DNA of 47,247 bases from Betaproteobacteria bacterium. GTDB taxonomy: Bacteria > Pseudomonadota > Gammaproteobacteria > Burkholderiales > SG8-41. Below the pieces are notes generated by a model, which had not been told where the DNA came from, did no database searches, and saw only the letters and a list, made by a program, of their open reading frames with translations. Each line of letters opens with the position of its first letter. The first letter of the stretch is position 1. This document shows positions 34,060 through 42,274 of this stretch, piece by piece. Made by a program: the position numbers and the translations under genes. Location: positions 1 through 47,247 of the forward strand of contig JANYDY010000024.1 of assembly GCA_025363435.1 (NCBI GenBank). Reading direction: 5' to 3'.

Positions 34060-35025
34060 TTATTGCGGCTGCAAGCCAATGGCTTTAATCAACTTACCGT
34101 AAATTTCGTAATCGTTCTTCAGCGTCTGCGCGAAGGCTTCGGGTGATTCGTTGACCACCGTCAATCCGGTTGCTTCGAGTTTTTCGCGCACGTCCGGCGC
34201 ATTCATCGCACGGTTGATTTCGGCGTTAAGCAAAGCGACGATTTTCGGTGGCGTGCCGGCAGGCGCGAGATAACCGAACCAGCCGCGCGAATCGTAACCG
34301 GGTAAAAACTCCGCCAGCGCCGGCACATCCGGAAACAACGGTGCACGCGTCGGGCTGGTTACCGCCAGCAGACGCAGACGGCCGCCCTGGATGAACGGTG
34401 CGATCGAACCGATGCCGAGTATGGTGGCGTCGATGCGATTGCCGAGTATCTCGGTGACGATCTGCGCACTGCCTTTGTACGGCACATGCAGATAAGTGAA
34501 TCCGCCCGCCGTGCGCATCATCTCGATCGCCATATGCGGAAAACCGCCCTCACCGTTGGAGGCAAAACTCAACTTGCCGGCATTCGCACGACCGTAGGTA
34601 ATAAAGTCCTTCAGCGATTTGAACTGCCCGCCTGCATTGACCACAAGGCCGAGAAAATTGCGCGTTGAATTGGCGATCGGCACAAAATCCTTGAGCGGAT
34701 CGTACGGCAGTTTTTTGTAGGTATGCGGCTGCACGACGAGATTGCCACCCTGCCCGCCGACGATGGTGTAACCGTCGGGTGTCGCGCGCGCGGCAATCTC
34801 AAGCCCCAATTGCCCGGCGCCGCCGGCTCGGTTATCAACAACGATGCTCTGCCCAAGACGATCAATGAGTTTCGGCGCGATCAACCGCGACATCGTGTCG
34901 AGCGAATCACCCGGCGGAAACGGCACGATGATACGGATCGGTTTATTCGGATATTGCTGCGCGTGGAGCGCAGGTGCTGTGGCAAATACGAAAGCCAATA
35001 CAGACAGAAAAATGAAACGATCCAT
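34060..35025 (-). CDS. Bug/TctC-family solute-binding protein
   Basis: 321 residues from the ATG at 35025 with GAGGAG upstream. Signal peptide: MDRFIFLSVLAFVFATAPALHAQ. Mature part: QYPNKPIRIIVPFPPGDSLDTMSRL, IVVDNRAGGAGQLGLE, PDGYTIVGGQ and HVPYKGSAQIV. The loop PPGDSLD has an aspartate where PPGGGTD has glycine. It ends 29 bp before the hydrolase start. Confidence 0.92.
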   Translation of the reverse strand: MDRFIFLSVLAFVFATAPALHAQQYPNKPIRIIVPFPPGDSLDTMSRLIAPKLIDRLGQSIVVDNRAGGAGQLGLEIAARATPDGYTIVGGQGGNLVVQPHTYKKLPYDPLKDFVPIANSTRNFLGLVVNAGGQFKSLKDFITYGRANAGKLSFASNGEGGFPHMAIEMMRTAGGFTYLHVPYKGSAQIVTEILGNRIDATILGIGSIAPFIQGGRLRLLAVTSPTRAPLFPDVPALAEFLPGYDSRGWFGYLAPAGTPPKIVALLNAEINRAMNAPDVREKLEATGLTVVNESPEAFAQTLKNDYEIYGKLIKAIGLQPQ

Positions 35026-35125
35026 GGCGCACTCCTCAATGACGCGGGGATGGCGGCATTGTGCCACGGGGTCGGCAAGAACGGTAATAGCCGAAATTAA
35101 GCTGACGCGAATAATTCTGTTGTTT

Positions 35126-35560
35126 TTATTCCCAGCTATCGTGTCGCTCACGTCGCTCCTGCCGATAATTCGTAACCTCGAGACGCACGCCATCGGGATC
35201 GGTAAAAAACGTCGCCCAGTAGTCCGGCGCGTATTCGGTGTGTAGTGTCGCCTCGGAAGCGGCGATGCCCGTTTTACGCAGTTCCTGCGCGCTGGCTTTT
35301 ACATCCGCGATTGAATCAACGCGAAGGCAAAAGTGATGCAAGCCCGGCGAGTACGGATCGTGCGTCGCTGACGTACTTGCGGGCCGCAGCACAAAACCGA
35401 AATGGCGGTTGAAATACTGGATGTGCCGGTCGCCACCCAGCGTGAGTTTGTTTTTACGGAAACCCAGCACCTCGACCATCACACGGTCGTAAAAAATCTC
35501 CGATCTGGTGAGATCGGAAACCGAGATATAGATGTGATCGATGCCGGTGACTTGAGCCAT
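35126..35560 (-). CDS. VOC-superfamily (glyoxalase/dioxygenase-like) protein
   Basis: 144 residues. The N-terminal module has GIDHIYISVSDLTRSEIFYDRVM (metal-ligand candidate H9) and the C-terminal module has GLHHFCLRVDSIADV and TFFTDPDGVRLEVTNY (candidate ligands H74/H75 and the glutamate in LEVT). The arrangement matches a single-subunit glyoxalase-fold metalloenzyme; activity could be isomerase, dioxygenase or resistance-type. It is the first gene of the unit with the Bug and CocE-type genes, about 100 bp upstream of the former. Confidence 0.8.
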   Translation of the reverse strand: MAQVTGIDHIYISVSDLTRSEIFYDRVMVEVLGFRKNKLTLGGDRHIQYFNRHFGFVLRPASTSATHDPYSPGLHHFCLRVDSIADVKASAQELRKTGIAASEATLHTEYAPDYWATFFTDPDGVRLEVTNYRQERRERHDSWE

Positions 35561-35874
35561 TGCGGGTATCCGGGCAGTTTTAACTGCGCCATCCTACTAC
35601 CAAACGCGATCATCCCTCCCCCTGCCCTCACTGACACGTGGCAGAAAGAAGGCGGCTGCCGTGTACCGAGGTCGATTGTTCGACTTGCCCCGGAATACGC
35701 TGCGCTCCTTCAGGACTACGGGAAGGCGTGGGGCACAACCTTAGTACGCTGCCGCACAGACCGCCCAAGTCGGCAGACTGAAACTTCATCAATAAAATTG
35801 TGATCGTTCTGCTTACCCGGCCTCCGCGTAACGGTGCAGCCCTCTTCCATCTTTACCTACAAGCGGCTCCGAGT
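35561..35874. other. Gene-free 314-bp divergent region upstream of anbu
   Basis: No believable coding region. It contains the 25-bp copy of the repeat also present at 24798-24822, in opposite orientation (35687-35711), with a partial hairpin partner ending in ACTACGGG at 35722. No promoter could be assigned with confidence for anbu. Confidence 0.6.
35687..35711 (-). repeat. Inverted 25-bp copy of the repeat at 24798-24822
   Basis: The reverse complement of this stretch is identical over 25 bases to 24798-24822, including the GGAGCGCAGCG core and the TTCCGGGGC end. In this copy the second arm is degraded. Confidence 0.75.
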
Positions 35875-36603
35875 ATGACCTATTGTGCAGGCATCCTTCT
35901 CAACGAAGGAGTCATTTTCGCGTCGGATTCGCGCACCCATGCCGGTGTCGACAATTTTGCCAAGTTCTGCAAGATGACGGTGTTCGAGCGCGCGGGCGAC
36001 CGCTTCATCGTCATGCTGAGTTCGGGCAATCTCGCCGGCACGCAGGCCGTGATCGGCATACTGAAACAGCGCGGCGACGCCGGTGACGGTTCCCCCAGCG
36101 TGTGGACTGCACGCACCATGTTCGATGTTGCGATCACTGTTTCGAATGCCATGCGCGATGTCGATCACCGCGACGGCGCTTACCTCGCGGAAAGCGATCT
36201 CACATTCAACGCCTCGTTCATACTTGGCGGGCAGATCAACGGCGAACCGATGCGTCTCTTCAGGCTTTATGCCGAAGGCAATTTCATCGAGGCCGGGCTC
36301 GATACGCCTTACCTGCAGACCGGCGAAACCAAGTATGGCAAACCGATTCTCGACCGCGTTGTCACGCCCGCCACCAGCCCTGCGGACGCGATCAAGTGCG
36401 TGATGGTGTCATTCGATTCGACCTTGCGCAGCAACCTCTCGGTCGGCATGCCAATCGACCTGCTCTGCTACAAAAAAGACAGCCTGCAGGTCACCATGCG
36501 CCGCCGCTTCGAGGAGAGCGACCCCTACTTTGTCGAACTCTGCGATGCATGGGGCGAAGGCATACGCACGGTGTTCAGGCAATTACCCGAGCTGCAGTGG
36601 TAG
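35875..36603 (+). CDS. anbu: Anbu, bacterial proteasome-related self-compartmentalising peptidase
   Basis: 242 residues from the ATG at 35875; this start is required because the catalytic threonine must be the first residue after methionine removal. The N-terminus MTYCAGILLNEGVIFASDSRTHAGVD is the Anbu signature, with nucleophile T2, D18 and K33 (or neighbouring residue) as in Ntn hydrolases. The rest has the alternating strands of a proteasome beta subunit (FIVMLSSGNLAGTQ, FNASFILGGQINGEPMRLFRLY). Anbu forms open helical or ring assemblies, and its natural substrate is still not settled. Genes for an N-formylglutamate amidohydrolase-like protein and a transglutaminase-like protein follow. 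Confidence 0.92.
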   Translation: MTYCAGILLNEGVIFASDSRTHAGVDNFAKFCKMTVFERAGDRFIVMLSSGNLAGTQAVIGILKQRGDAGDGSPSVWTARTMFDVAITVSNAMRDVDHRDGAYLAESDLTFNASFILGGQINGEPMRLFRLYAEGNFIEAGLDTPYLQTGETKYGKPILDRVVTPATSPADAIKCVMVSFDSTLRSNLSVGMPIDLLCYKKDSLQVTMRRRFEESDPYFVELCDAWGEGIRTVFRQLPELQW

Positions 36604-36621
36604 ACACTGCGAATCGCTGAT

Positions 36622-37338
36622 ATGGCTGCTCAACGATGTGATTGCATACTGGTCAGCTGCGAGCACGGCGGCAATCGTGTGCCGGCGCGTTATCACAGAT
36701 TGTTCCGCGGCAAACACAATCTGTTGCAGACGCATCGCGGCTACGATCACGGTGCGTTAGTGATGGCGCGCGAAATCGCCGCAGCATTCGCCGCACCGTT
36801 GGTCGCCTCAACGGTGACCCGGCTGCTGGTCGATCTGAATCGCTCGCGCGGCCATCCGCGCCTGCATGGCGACAACGTGCGCGCCGCCGCACCGGAAGAA
36901 CGCGCGCGCATCATTGCCGATCACTATCTTCCGTACCGCACAGAAGTAGAAAATCTGATCGGCGCGGCGATTGCGCGCGGGCGCCGCGTCGTCCATCTCG
37001 CCGCGCACAGCTTCACCCCCGCATTGAATGGCAAGATACGCACCGCCGACGCCGGTCTGCTCTACGACCCGGCGCGCGCCGGCGAAGTGCGTTTATGCGG
37101 GCACTGGAAAACCGCGCTCAAACACGCTGCGCCGCAACTCAGGGTGCGCCGCAATTATCCGTACGCCGGCAAGGATGACGGCTTCATGCCGTATCTGCGC
37201 AGCCGTTTCCGGCCGGCGCAGTACATCGGCGTCGAACTCGAAATCAATCAGGCGCTTCTGGCCGGAACAACCCGCGGCCGGATCGAATTGCGCGCGGTCA
37301 TTATCAAATCATTGCGGGTTGCACTCGCATCCTTATAA
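36622..37338 (+). CDS. N-formylglutamate amidohydrolase-like protein (COG3931 type)
   Basis: 238 residues, beginning 18 bp after anbu. The zinc-site motif SCEHGGNRVP (E14, H15) at residues 12-21, the following HRGYDHGAL (D42), the RLLVDLNRSRGHPR stretch (about 67-80), and VVHLAAHSFTP (about 118-128) mark the FGase family. The classical hutG-like enzyme releases formate from N-formylglutamate in histidine breakdown, but no hut gene is present. Next to anbu it more likely trims an acyl or amide group from a peptide (inference). Confidence 0.85.
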   Translation: MAAQRCDCILVSCEHGGNRVPARYHRLFRGKHNLLQTHRGYDHGALVMAREIAAAFAAPLVASTVTRLLVDLNRSRGHPRLHGDNVRAAAPEERARIIADHYLPYRTEVENLIGAAIARGRRVVHLAAHSFTPALNGKIRTADAGLLYDPARAGEVRLCGHWKTALKHAAPQLRVRRNYPYAGKDDGFMPYLRSRFRPAQYIGVELEINQALLAGTTRGRIELRAVIIKSLRVALASL

Positions 37339-37346
37339 GGAAAGTC

Positions 37347-38180
37347 ATGCAAATCCATGTTGGTTTTGAATTGGTCTACGAGTGTCCGCAGCCGACACCG
37401 ATGATCCTCATGCTGAATGTTCATTTCACGCGCGCCGCCGACATCGTCGTGCCGGACCACATGTTCACCGTGCCGCCGTTGCCGATCAGCGCCTATCGCG
37501 ATTCGTTCGGCAACTGGTGCAGCCGCATCGTCGCGCCGGCAGGAGAAACGCACATCACAACCAGTAGCGTCGTCAATGACAGCGGGGTGCCGGATATTGT
37601 CGTCGCGAACGCGCAGCAGACTCCGGTCGAAAATCTGCCCGAAGAAACCCTGATTTTTCTGCTCGGCAGCCGTTACTGCGAAACTGATCGCTTATCGGCC
37701 ATCGCCTGGCAACTGTTCGGCAATAGTCCAACCGGCTGGGGCCGCGTGCAGGCGATCTGCGATTTCGTCCACAACCACATCAAGTTCGGTTATGAGTTTG
37801 CGCGGGGCACTAAAACCGCCGGCGAGGCCTATGACGAAAAAACCGGCGTCTGCCGCGACTTCGCCCACCTCGCGATCGCGTTTTGCCGCCGCATGAATAT
37901 TCCGGCGCGCTACTGCACCGGCTATCTCGGCGACATGGGCACGCCGCCGCCGTACGGGCCGATGGATTTCGCCGGCTGGTTCGAAGCCTGGCTCGACGGC
38001 CGTTGGTACACCTTCGACGCCAGAAACAACATACCGCGCATCGGCCGCGTATTGATCGCGCGCGGACGCGACGCCGCCGATGTGGCCATCAGCACCACCT
38101 TCGGGCCGAATACGCTGAAGTCCTTCAGGGTGTGGACCGATGAGGCCGGTGGTAACCCGGCGATGGCGGCCAGCGCATAA
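37347..38180 (+). CDS. Transglutaminase-like protein with altered catalytic triad
   Basis: 277 residues, starting 8 bp after the previous gene with AAGGAAAG upstream. The transglutaminase core is at about 130-235: the cysteine C169 in TGVCRDFAHLAIAFCRR and the aspartate D224 in YTFDARNN are present. The position where the catalytic histidine usually stands (H-A-W) reads A209-G210-W211 in MDFAGWFEAW. The N-terminal part (1-110, with FTVPPLPISAYRDSFGNW) is the usual beta-rich domain of this branch. The loss may be a feature of this subfamily or specific to this gene. The last codons overlap the frame of the kinase remnant. Confidence 0.85.
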   Translation: MQIHVGFELVYECPQPTPMILMLNVHFTRAADIVVPDHMFTVPPLPISAYRDSFGNWCSRIVAPAGETHITTSSVVNDSGVPDIVVANAQQTPVENLPEETLIFLLGSRYCETDRLSAIAWQLFGNSPTGWGRVQAICDFVHNHIKFGYEFARGTKTAGEAYDEKTGVCRDFAHLAIAFCRRMNIPARYCTGYLGDMGTPPPYGPMDFAGWFEAWLDGRWYTFDARNNIPRIGRVLIARGRDAADVAISTTFGPNTLKSFRVWTDEAGGNPAMAASA

Positions 38181-38181
38181 C

Positions 38182-38889
38182 TATTTGTATGTCGTCACCG
38201 AATTCATCGATGGCCAGACCCTGGCCCAATGGATGATCGACAACCCGAAGCCGGATCTGGAAACAGTACGTGGAATTGTTGAGCAGATTGCCGCCGGACT
38301 GCGCGCCTTTCGCCGCCTGGAAATGCTGCATCAGGATTTAAGACCGAACAACATCATGATCGACAGCAACGGCACGGCAAAAATTATTGATTTCGGTTCG
38401 GTGAGGGTTGCCAGCGTTATGGAAATTGCGACCGCCGGCGAACAGAACGACATCCTCGGCACGGCGCAATATACGACGCCGGAGTATTTTCTCGGCGAAG
38501 GCGGCAGCTCGCATTCCGATATTTTTTCGCTCGGGGTTATCACCTATCAAATGTTAACGGGAAGGTTGCCTTACGGCGCCGAAGTGGCGAAATCCAGAAC
38601 AAAATCAGCACAAAAGAAATTGCGGTATGCCTCTGTGCTTGATGATGATCGCGAGATACCCGTCTGGGTCGACGGCGCGCTCAGAAAAGCTGTAGAGCCG
38701 GAGCCGAGCAGGCGTTACGGGGAACTGTCAGAGTTCCTGTTTGACCTGCGTCATCCGAACAATGAGTTTTTAAATATGCCGCATCCGTCACTGATGGAGC
38801 GCAATCCGCTGGTGTTCTGGAAGAGCGTCTCTTTTATTCTGGCAGTGATCGTTATATTGCTGATTGCGCTTAAACCGGCAATCAAATAA
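38182..38889 (+). pseudogene. 5'-truncated Ser/Thr protein kinase (C-terminal part of a PP2C-kinase type protein)
   Basis: Kinase homology begins abruptly at LYVVTEFIDGQTLAQWMIDNPKPDLETVRGIVEQ. It includes the catalytic loop HQDLRPNNIMID, DFGS of the Mg site, GTAQYTTPEYF, the C-lobe and a C-terminal membrane helix (FWKSVSFILAVIVILLIALK). The whole N-lobe with the glycine loop and ATP-binding lysine is absent, as is the phosphatase domain that precedes the kinase in similar proteins. Upstream of 38182 the frame is just the shifted end of the transglutaminase gene. No start codon with a ribosome site is near. Probably a remnant left by a deletion. Confidence 0.8.
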
Positions 38890-38890
38890 A

Positions 38891-38918
38891 CCCTCGCCCC
38901 GCTGAAGCAGAGCGAGGG
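38891..38918. terminator. Imperfect hairpin between convergent genes
   Basis: Arms CCCTCGC (38891-38897) and GCGAGGG (38912-38918) flank 14 bases, between the kinase remnant stop (38889) and the msrA stop (38928). It resembles the hairpin at 1705-1732 in sequence and in position. There is no T-tract. Confidence 0.45.
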
Positions 38919-38927
38919 AGGAACTGC

Positions 38928-39605
38928 TCAACGCCCGACGTAGAGATTCGGAAACTGCTGCTTCAGGTTGGCGACCTTGGGCAGATCGTTGTAGACGATA
39001 TACGGCTGATTGGGGTTCCGCGCGGCGTAGTCCTGATGGTAGGCCTCAGCCGCATAAAACGCCTTCAACGGCGTTACTTCAGTGACGATGGGCCGCGAAA
39101 AACTCTTCGCCGCCTGCAGTTGCGCGATGTAAGCCTGCGCAACGCGCTTCTGCGCGTCATCCGCGAAAAAAATCGCCGAGCGGTACTGCGGGCCGGTGTC
39201 CGGGCCCTGGCGGTTCAATTCGGTCGGGTTGTGCGCAACCGAAAAAAATACTTTCAGCAGTTGCCCGTAGCTGACCTTCGACGGGTCGTAGGTCACCTGC
39301 ACCGCCTCGGCGTGGCTGGTACTGCCAGCACTCACTTTCTGATAATCCGCAGTTTCCGCCGTGCCCCCCGAATAACCGGACACCGCCTGCGTGACGCCCT
39401 TGACGTGTTCGAACACCGCTTCGATACCCCAGAAGCAGCCGCCGGCGAACACCGCGGTCTGCGTACCGCTCTTCGTAACCGCGGGCGCATCGACTGCGGG
39501 GTCAGGCAAGGCAACTGCAGCGTCAGATATGCTGCAGGCCGCAAGTGCTGCCACCGCAAAAACGTGGGCGCACTGTTTCAAACTTTTCTGAATACGATTC
39601 AACAT
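38928..39605 (-). CDS. msrA: Peptide methionine sulfoxide reductase MsrA, exported lipoprotein form
   Basis: 225 residues from the ATG at 39605, chosen from three nearby ATGs because AGGAGG lies eight bases upstream. The catalytic motif is FAGGCFWG with C57. HNPTELNRQGPDTGPQYRSAIFF and AEAYHQDYAARNPNQPYI complete the MsrA fold. The N-terminal FAVAALAAC (Cys24) is a lipoprotein-like signal, so this copy repairs oxidised methionine in periplasmic or membrane proteins. No MsrB is adjacent. It stands alone on the minus strand. Confidence 0.92.
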   Translation of the reverse strand: MLNRIQKSLKQCAHVFAVAALAACSISDAAVALPDPAVDAPAVTKSGTQTAVFAGGCFWGIEAVFEHVKGVTQAVSGYSGGTAETADYQKVSAGSTSHAEAVQVTYDPSKVSYGQLLKVFFSVAHNPTELNRQGPDTGPQYRSAIFFADDAQKRVAQAYIAQLQAAKSFSRPIVTEVTPLKAFYAAEAYHQDYAARNPNQPYIVYNDLPKVANLKQQFPNLYVGR

Positions 39606-39902
39606 GATCATGGCCTCCTGATTCATTCTGCATTGCCCCCGAATATTGTGCGGGCCCGGGAGCGGGGCCTTGCGACTGAGTCGACCTGCGGAATGGAAAC
39701 TTACACCAATTGCCTGCGCAATGCGCGCAACGTGTTGTTTCGGACAGTCTCTTGCCCCGGACAGTTCCCGCTTGTAGGCGATTTACCTACAAAATTTCTG
39801 GGGCGGCTTCCACTGTTCCGCTCAAGACAGCGGCGTAAAGTGAGAACCATACGAACACCCGCACTTTTAACCAGGCCTGCCCTCAACCGCGCCGGAGGTT
39901 TT

Positions 39903-40181
39903 ATGAAACAAACGATGCCCATGCAATCCAGTTTTGCCATGCTGTTTGACCCGGCGGTTGCGCGTGCAGCAGCGGAACGTGCCGCAAAATGGGATCTGCC
40001 GCGCCACATCTGCCGCCCGCTCGACCACTACCGCAACTCGCGTATCAATTCAGCGCTAGCCGCCTACGATGCCGAAATCGAATTGGCGCCCGTCAGCGAG
40101 GAAGAAATGCACGAAGTGCTCATGAGCCCGGTGGCCGGCGAAACTGCCGGCGATCCAGACTGCGAAGACAACGAACTCTGA
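39903..40181 (+). CDS. Small acidic-tailed protein of unknown function
   Basis: 92 residues from the ATG at 39903, which has GGAGG five bases upstream. No signal peptide or membrane segment. Residues 15-60 are rich in arginine, alanine and aromatic residues (FDPAVARAAAERAAKWDLPRHICRPLDHY), and the tail is acidic (SEEEMHEVLMSP...DPDCEDNEL). It resembles the small unannotated genes found in many Burkholderiales. The good ribosome site and protein-like composition support a real gene. A 297-bp gap separates it from msrA; the only structure seen there is a TTGTAGG/CCTACAA hairpin at 39772-39792. Confidence 0.65.
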   Translation: MKQTMPMQSSFAMLFDPAVARAAAERAAKWDLPRHICRPLDHYRNSRINSALAAYDAEIELAPVSEEEMHEVLMSPVAGETAGDPDCEDNEL

Positions 40182-40204
40182 ACAGACAGCACGGCAGCGA
40201 GCCG

Positions 40205-40819
40205 TCACCCTCGCTTTAACTGCGCGACTTCGGTTTCCAGTTCAGCGATGCGCCGATCGCGCTCTTCAAGCAAGTGCGCCACCTCGGCAGCCTCGAAACG
40301 CTGCGGAATATGCTGCGGGCAGTTCGCGTCCCATGCATCTATCGTAAACACAATCGCCTGCTCGCCGCGCGCCTTGTAACCGACGGGCATCAACTTCCCC
40401 ATCAACGCCGCATCATCTTCAACGACGCGCGCCCTGCCCCAGATTTTTATGCGCTGTTTTTGCGCATAGTCGAGTAGAAACAAATGCGCCTGCGGATTTT
40501 CGGCGAGATTGCCGACGGTGATGAACTGCCGGTTGCCGCGATAATCGGCAAACGCAAGCGTCTTTTCGTCGAGCACATGCAGGAAACCAGCCGGACCGCC
40601 GCGGTGCTGAATATAAGGCTGGCCGGCAGCGTTGGCGGTGCCGAGAAACACGCTCGTTTGCGCAGCAATGAATTCGGCAAGATCCGGCGTGATCGATGTT
40701 TGCCAGCCGCCGCCTTCTTCCATTCTTACGTAGGTCTTACGCGAACCCTTGCGCGCCTGGATTGCTTTGACCGCCGGCGTAAACGCAACGTCACTCGGTG
40801 TTTCGAATTTTTCGCTCAT
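40205..40819 (-). CDS. Pyridoxamine 5'-phosphate oxidase-family flavin-binding protein
   Basis: 204 residues from the ATG at 40819 with GAAGGGAG upstream. The split-barrel PNPOx fold is indicated by FIAAQTSVFLGTANAAGQPYIQHRGGPAGFLHVLDEKTLAFADYRGNRQFITVGNLAENPQAHLFLLDY, and RIKIWGRARVVEDD closes it. The C-terminus (ERDRRIAELETEVAQLKRG) is a short coiled coil. The family includes FMN- or F420-dependent reductases; the reaction here is unknown. It is preceded by a 57-residue membrane protein gene, 19 bp upstream. Confidence 0.85.
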   Translation of the reverse strand: MSEKFETPSDVAFTPAVKAIQARKGSRKTYVRMEEGGGWQTSITPDLAEFIAAQTSVFLGTANAAGQPYIQHRGGPAGFLHVLDEKTLAFADYRGNRQFITVGNLAENPQAHLFLLDYAQKQRIKIWGRARVVEDDAALMGKLMPVGYKARGEQAIVFTIDAWDANCPQHIPQRFEAAEVAHLLEERDRRIAELETEVAQLKRG

Positions 40820-40838
40820 GACGACTCCCTTCAACGCC

Positions 40839-41012
40839 TCACGTTGAAAACCAGTCAACGATGGCCGCTGCACCGTAGGCAAATATCACTGCCGCGCTGA
40901 ATATGGTGACGCTGCGTGTCATCGACTTCGGAATGCCCATATCGTCGAGCCAGCGTTTGATGCAATAGCTCGCCACGAAATAGACCGCGGTGGAAAAAAG
41001 CAGGCCGAGCAT
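40839..41012 (-). CDS. 57-residue two-helix membrane protein
   Basis: The ATG at 41012 leads to a TGA at 40841-40839. The product has two hydrophobic segments, LGLLFSTAVYFVASYCI (about 2-18) and TIFSAAVIFAYGAAAIVDWF (about 36-55), separated by a charged turn (KRWLDDMGIPKSMTRS). No strong ribosome site precedes it. The regular hydrophobic pattern and the close spacing (19 bp) to the PNPOx-family gene on the same strand support a real gene. No family is recognised. Confidence 0.6.
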   Translation of the reverse strand: MLGLLFSTAVYFVASYCIKRWLDDMGIPKSMTRSVTIFSAAVIFAYGAAAIVDWFST

Positions 41013-41066
41013 CAAAGGTTCTTAGTCACGTTACGCACGAATAACTTACAGGTTGCGCAGCGCAAA

Positions 41067-42047
41067 CTATTCCGGCTGTATTTTCGCGGCACGCACAATT
41101 TCCCGGTATTTGCGGATTTCCGCGTTGACGAATTTGCCGAAATCCGCCGGCGTATCGGCGATCGGATCGTAACCGGCGGCGACAATTGCCTCGCGTATTT
41201 TCGGCACTTGCAGTGCTGCGCGAATAGAGTCGTAAATACGGTTGATGATGGCCGGCGGCGTGTGCGCCGGTGCAAACCAGCCGTCCCAGTTGCCGACGAA
41301 GCGGAATCCCGGCACGCCGGCTTCAGCGATCGTCGGCACCTCCGGCAACGCCGGCAGGCGCGCTGTGCCGGTAAAGCCGAGTGCGCGCACCTTGCCCGCC
41401 TTGATATGCTGCACCGAGACAATCGGCGGAATAAAACCCACCTGCACTTCGCCGCCGAGCAAGGCCGTCATCGCCGGCGCGACCCCCTTGTACAGCACGT
41501 GCAGCAGTTGCACGCCGGCGCGCAGGTTGAAGAGTTCGCCGGCCAGATGCTGGCCGTTGCCGAAACCCGGCGTGCCGTAAGCGATGCGGCTGTCTTTGCT
41601 GCGTGCGAGCGCGATCAACTCCTGCACGCTGTTCACCGCGACGGCCGGACTGACGATCAGGATATAACCGCTGCCCAGCGCGAGATTGGTCACCGGCAGG
41701 ATGTCGCGTTCGGTGTCATAGGGCAGCTTGCGATAAACGCTCGGATTGATTGTGATCGCAACCGTGTTGACGAGAAAGGTGTAACCGTCGGGCGCGGCTT
41801 TGGCGACGATGTCGGTGCCGATAATGCCGTTGGCGCCGGCGCGATTGTCGACGACGATGGTGTAACCGAACTGGCGCTCCATCTGCGCCGCCACCGGCCG
41901 TGCAATCAGATCGGCGGCGCCGCCCGGCGCCGATGACACCACCAGACGGATCGGCCGCGCCGGATATCCAGCCGCGGCGACAACACCCGCTGCCGCCATC
42001 AAACTCATGAGACCCGACGCCGTCAGCGTCATTGCTGTCCTGCGCAT
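41067..42047 (-). CDS. Bug/TctC-family solute-binding protein, paralogue of the gene at 44701
   Basis: 326 residues from the ATG at 42047 (MRRTAMTLTASGLMSLMAAAGVVAAA); ATGs at 42062 and 42074 are possible. Mature part: GYPARPIRLVVSSAPGGAADLIAR, IVVDNRAGANGIIGTD, PDGYTFLVNT, and GTPGFGNGQHLAGELFNL. It shares long stretches with the product of 44701-45699 (the NGQHL.GEL block, ALGFTG..RLPALPEVPT, WFAPA.TP, EI.RAAKI), more than with any other Bug protein here. It is divergent from the GMC dehydrogenase operon. Confidence 0.92.
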   Translation of the reverse strand: MRRTAMTLTASGLMSLMAAAGVVAAAGYPARPIRLVVSSAPGGAADLIARPVAAQMERQFGYTIVVDNRAGANGIIGTDIVAKAAPDGYTFLVNTVAITINPSVYRKLPYDTERDILPVTNLALGSGYILIVSPAVAVNSVQELIALARSKDSRIAYGTPGFGNGQHLAGELFNLRAGVQLLHVLYKGVAPAMTALLGGEVQVGFIPPIVSVQHIKAGKVRALGFTGTARLPALPEVPTIAEAGVPGFRFVGNWDGWFAPAHTPPAIINRIYDSIRAALQVPKIREAIVAAGYDPIADTPADFGKFVNAEIRKYREIVRAAKIQPE

Positions 42048-42274
42048 CACTGCACCCCGCATTTGAAAAACCAAACCGCAACGAATGTTGGCAGCGACCC
42101 GACTTTACAGGCAATCTCGCGCCTGTGGAAACCGCCGCCGGGCGGTCGCGCGAAATCGGCAAACGCGACGGCGCAGAGTTGCGTAAAATTGCCTGAACAA
42201 TATTGCAAACGACACGCGGCGCGCAGCGCCGCCGCGCGATCCATTTGCACAAATCAAGCCAGAGAGGGAGCCTC

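Noticed and set aside
36622-37338. HutG of a histidine utilisation pathway
   Set aside because: No other hut gene is present and the motif SCEHGGNRVP points to the COG3931 branch; its place after anbu argues for another role.
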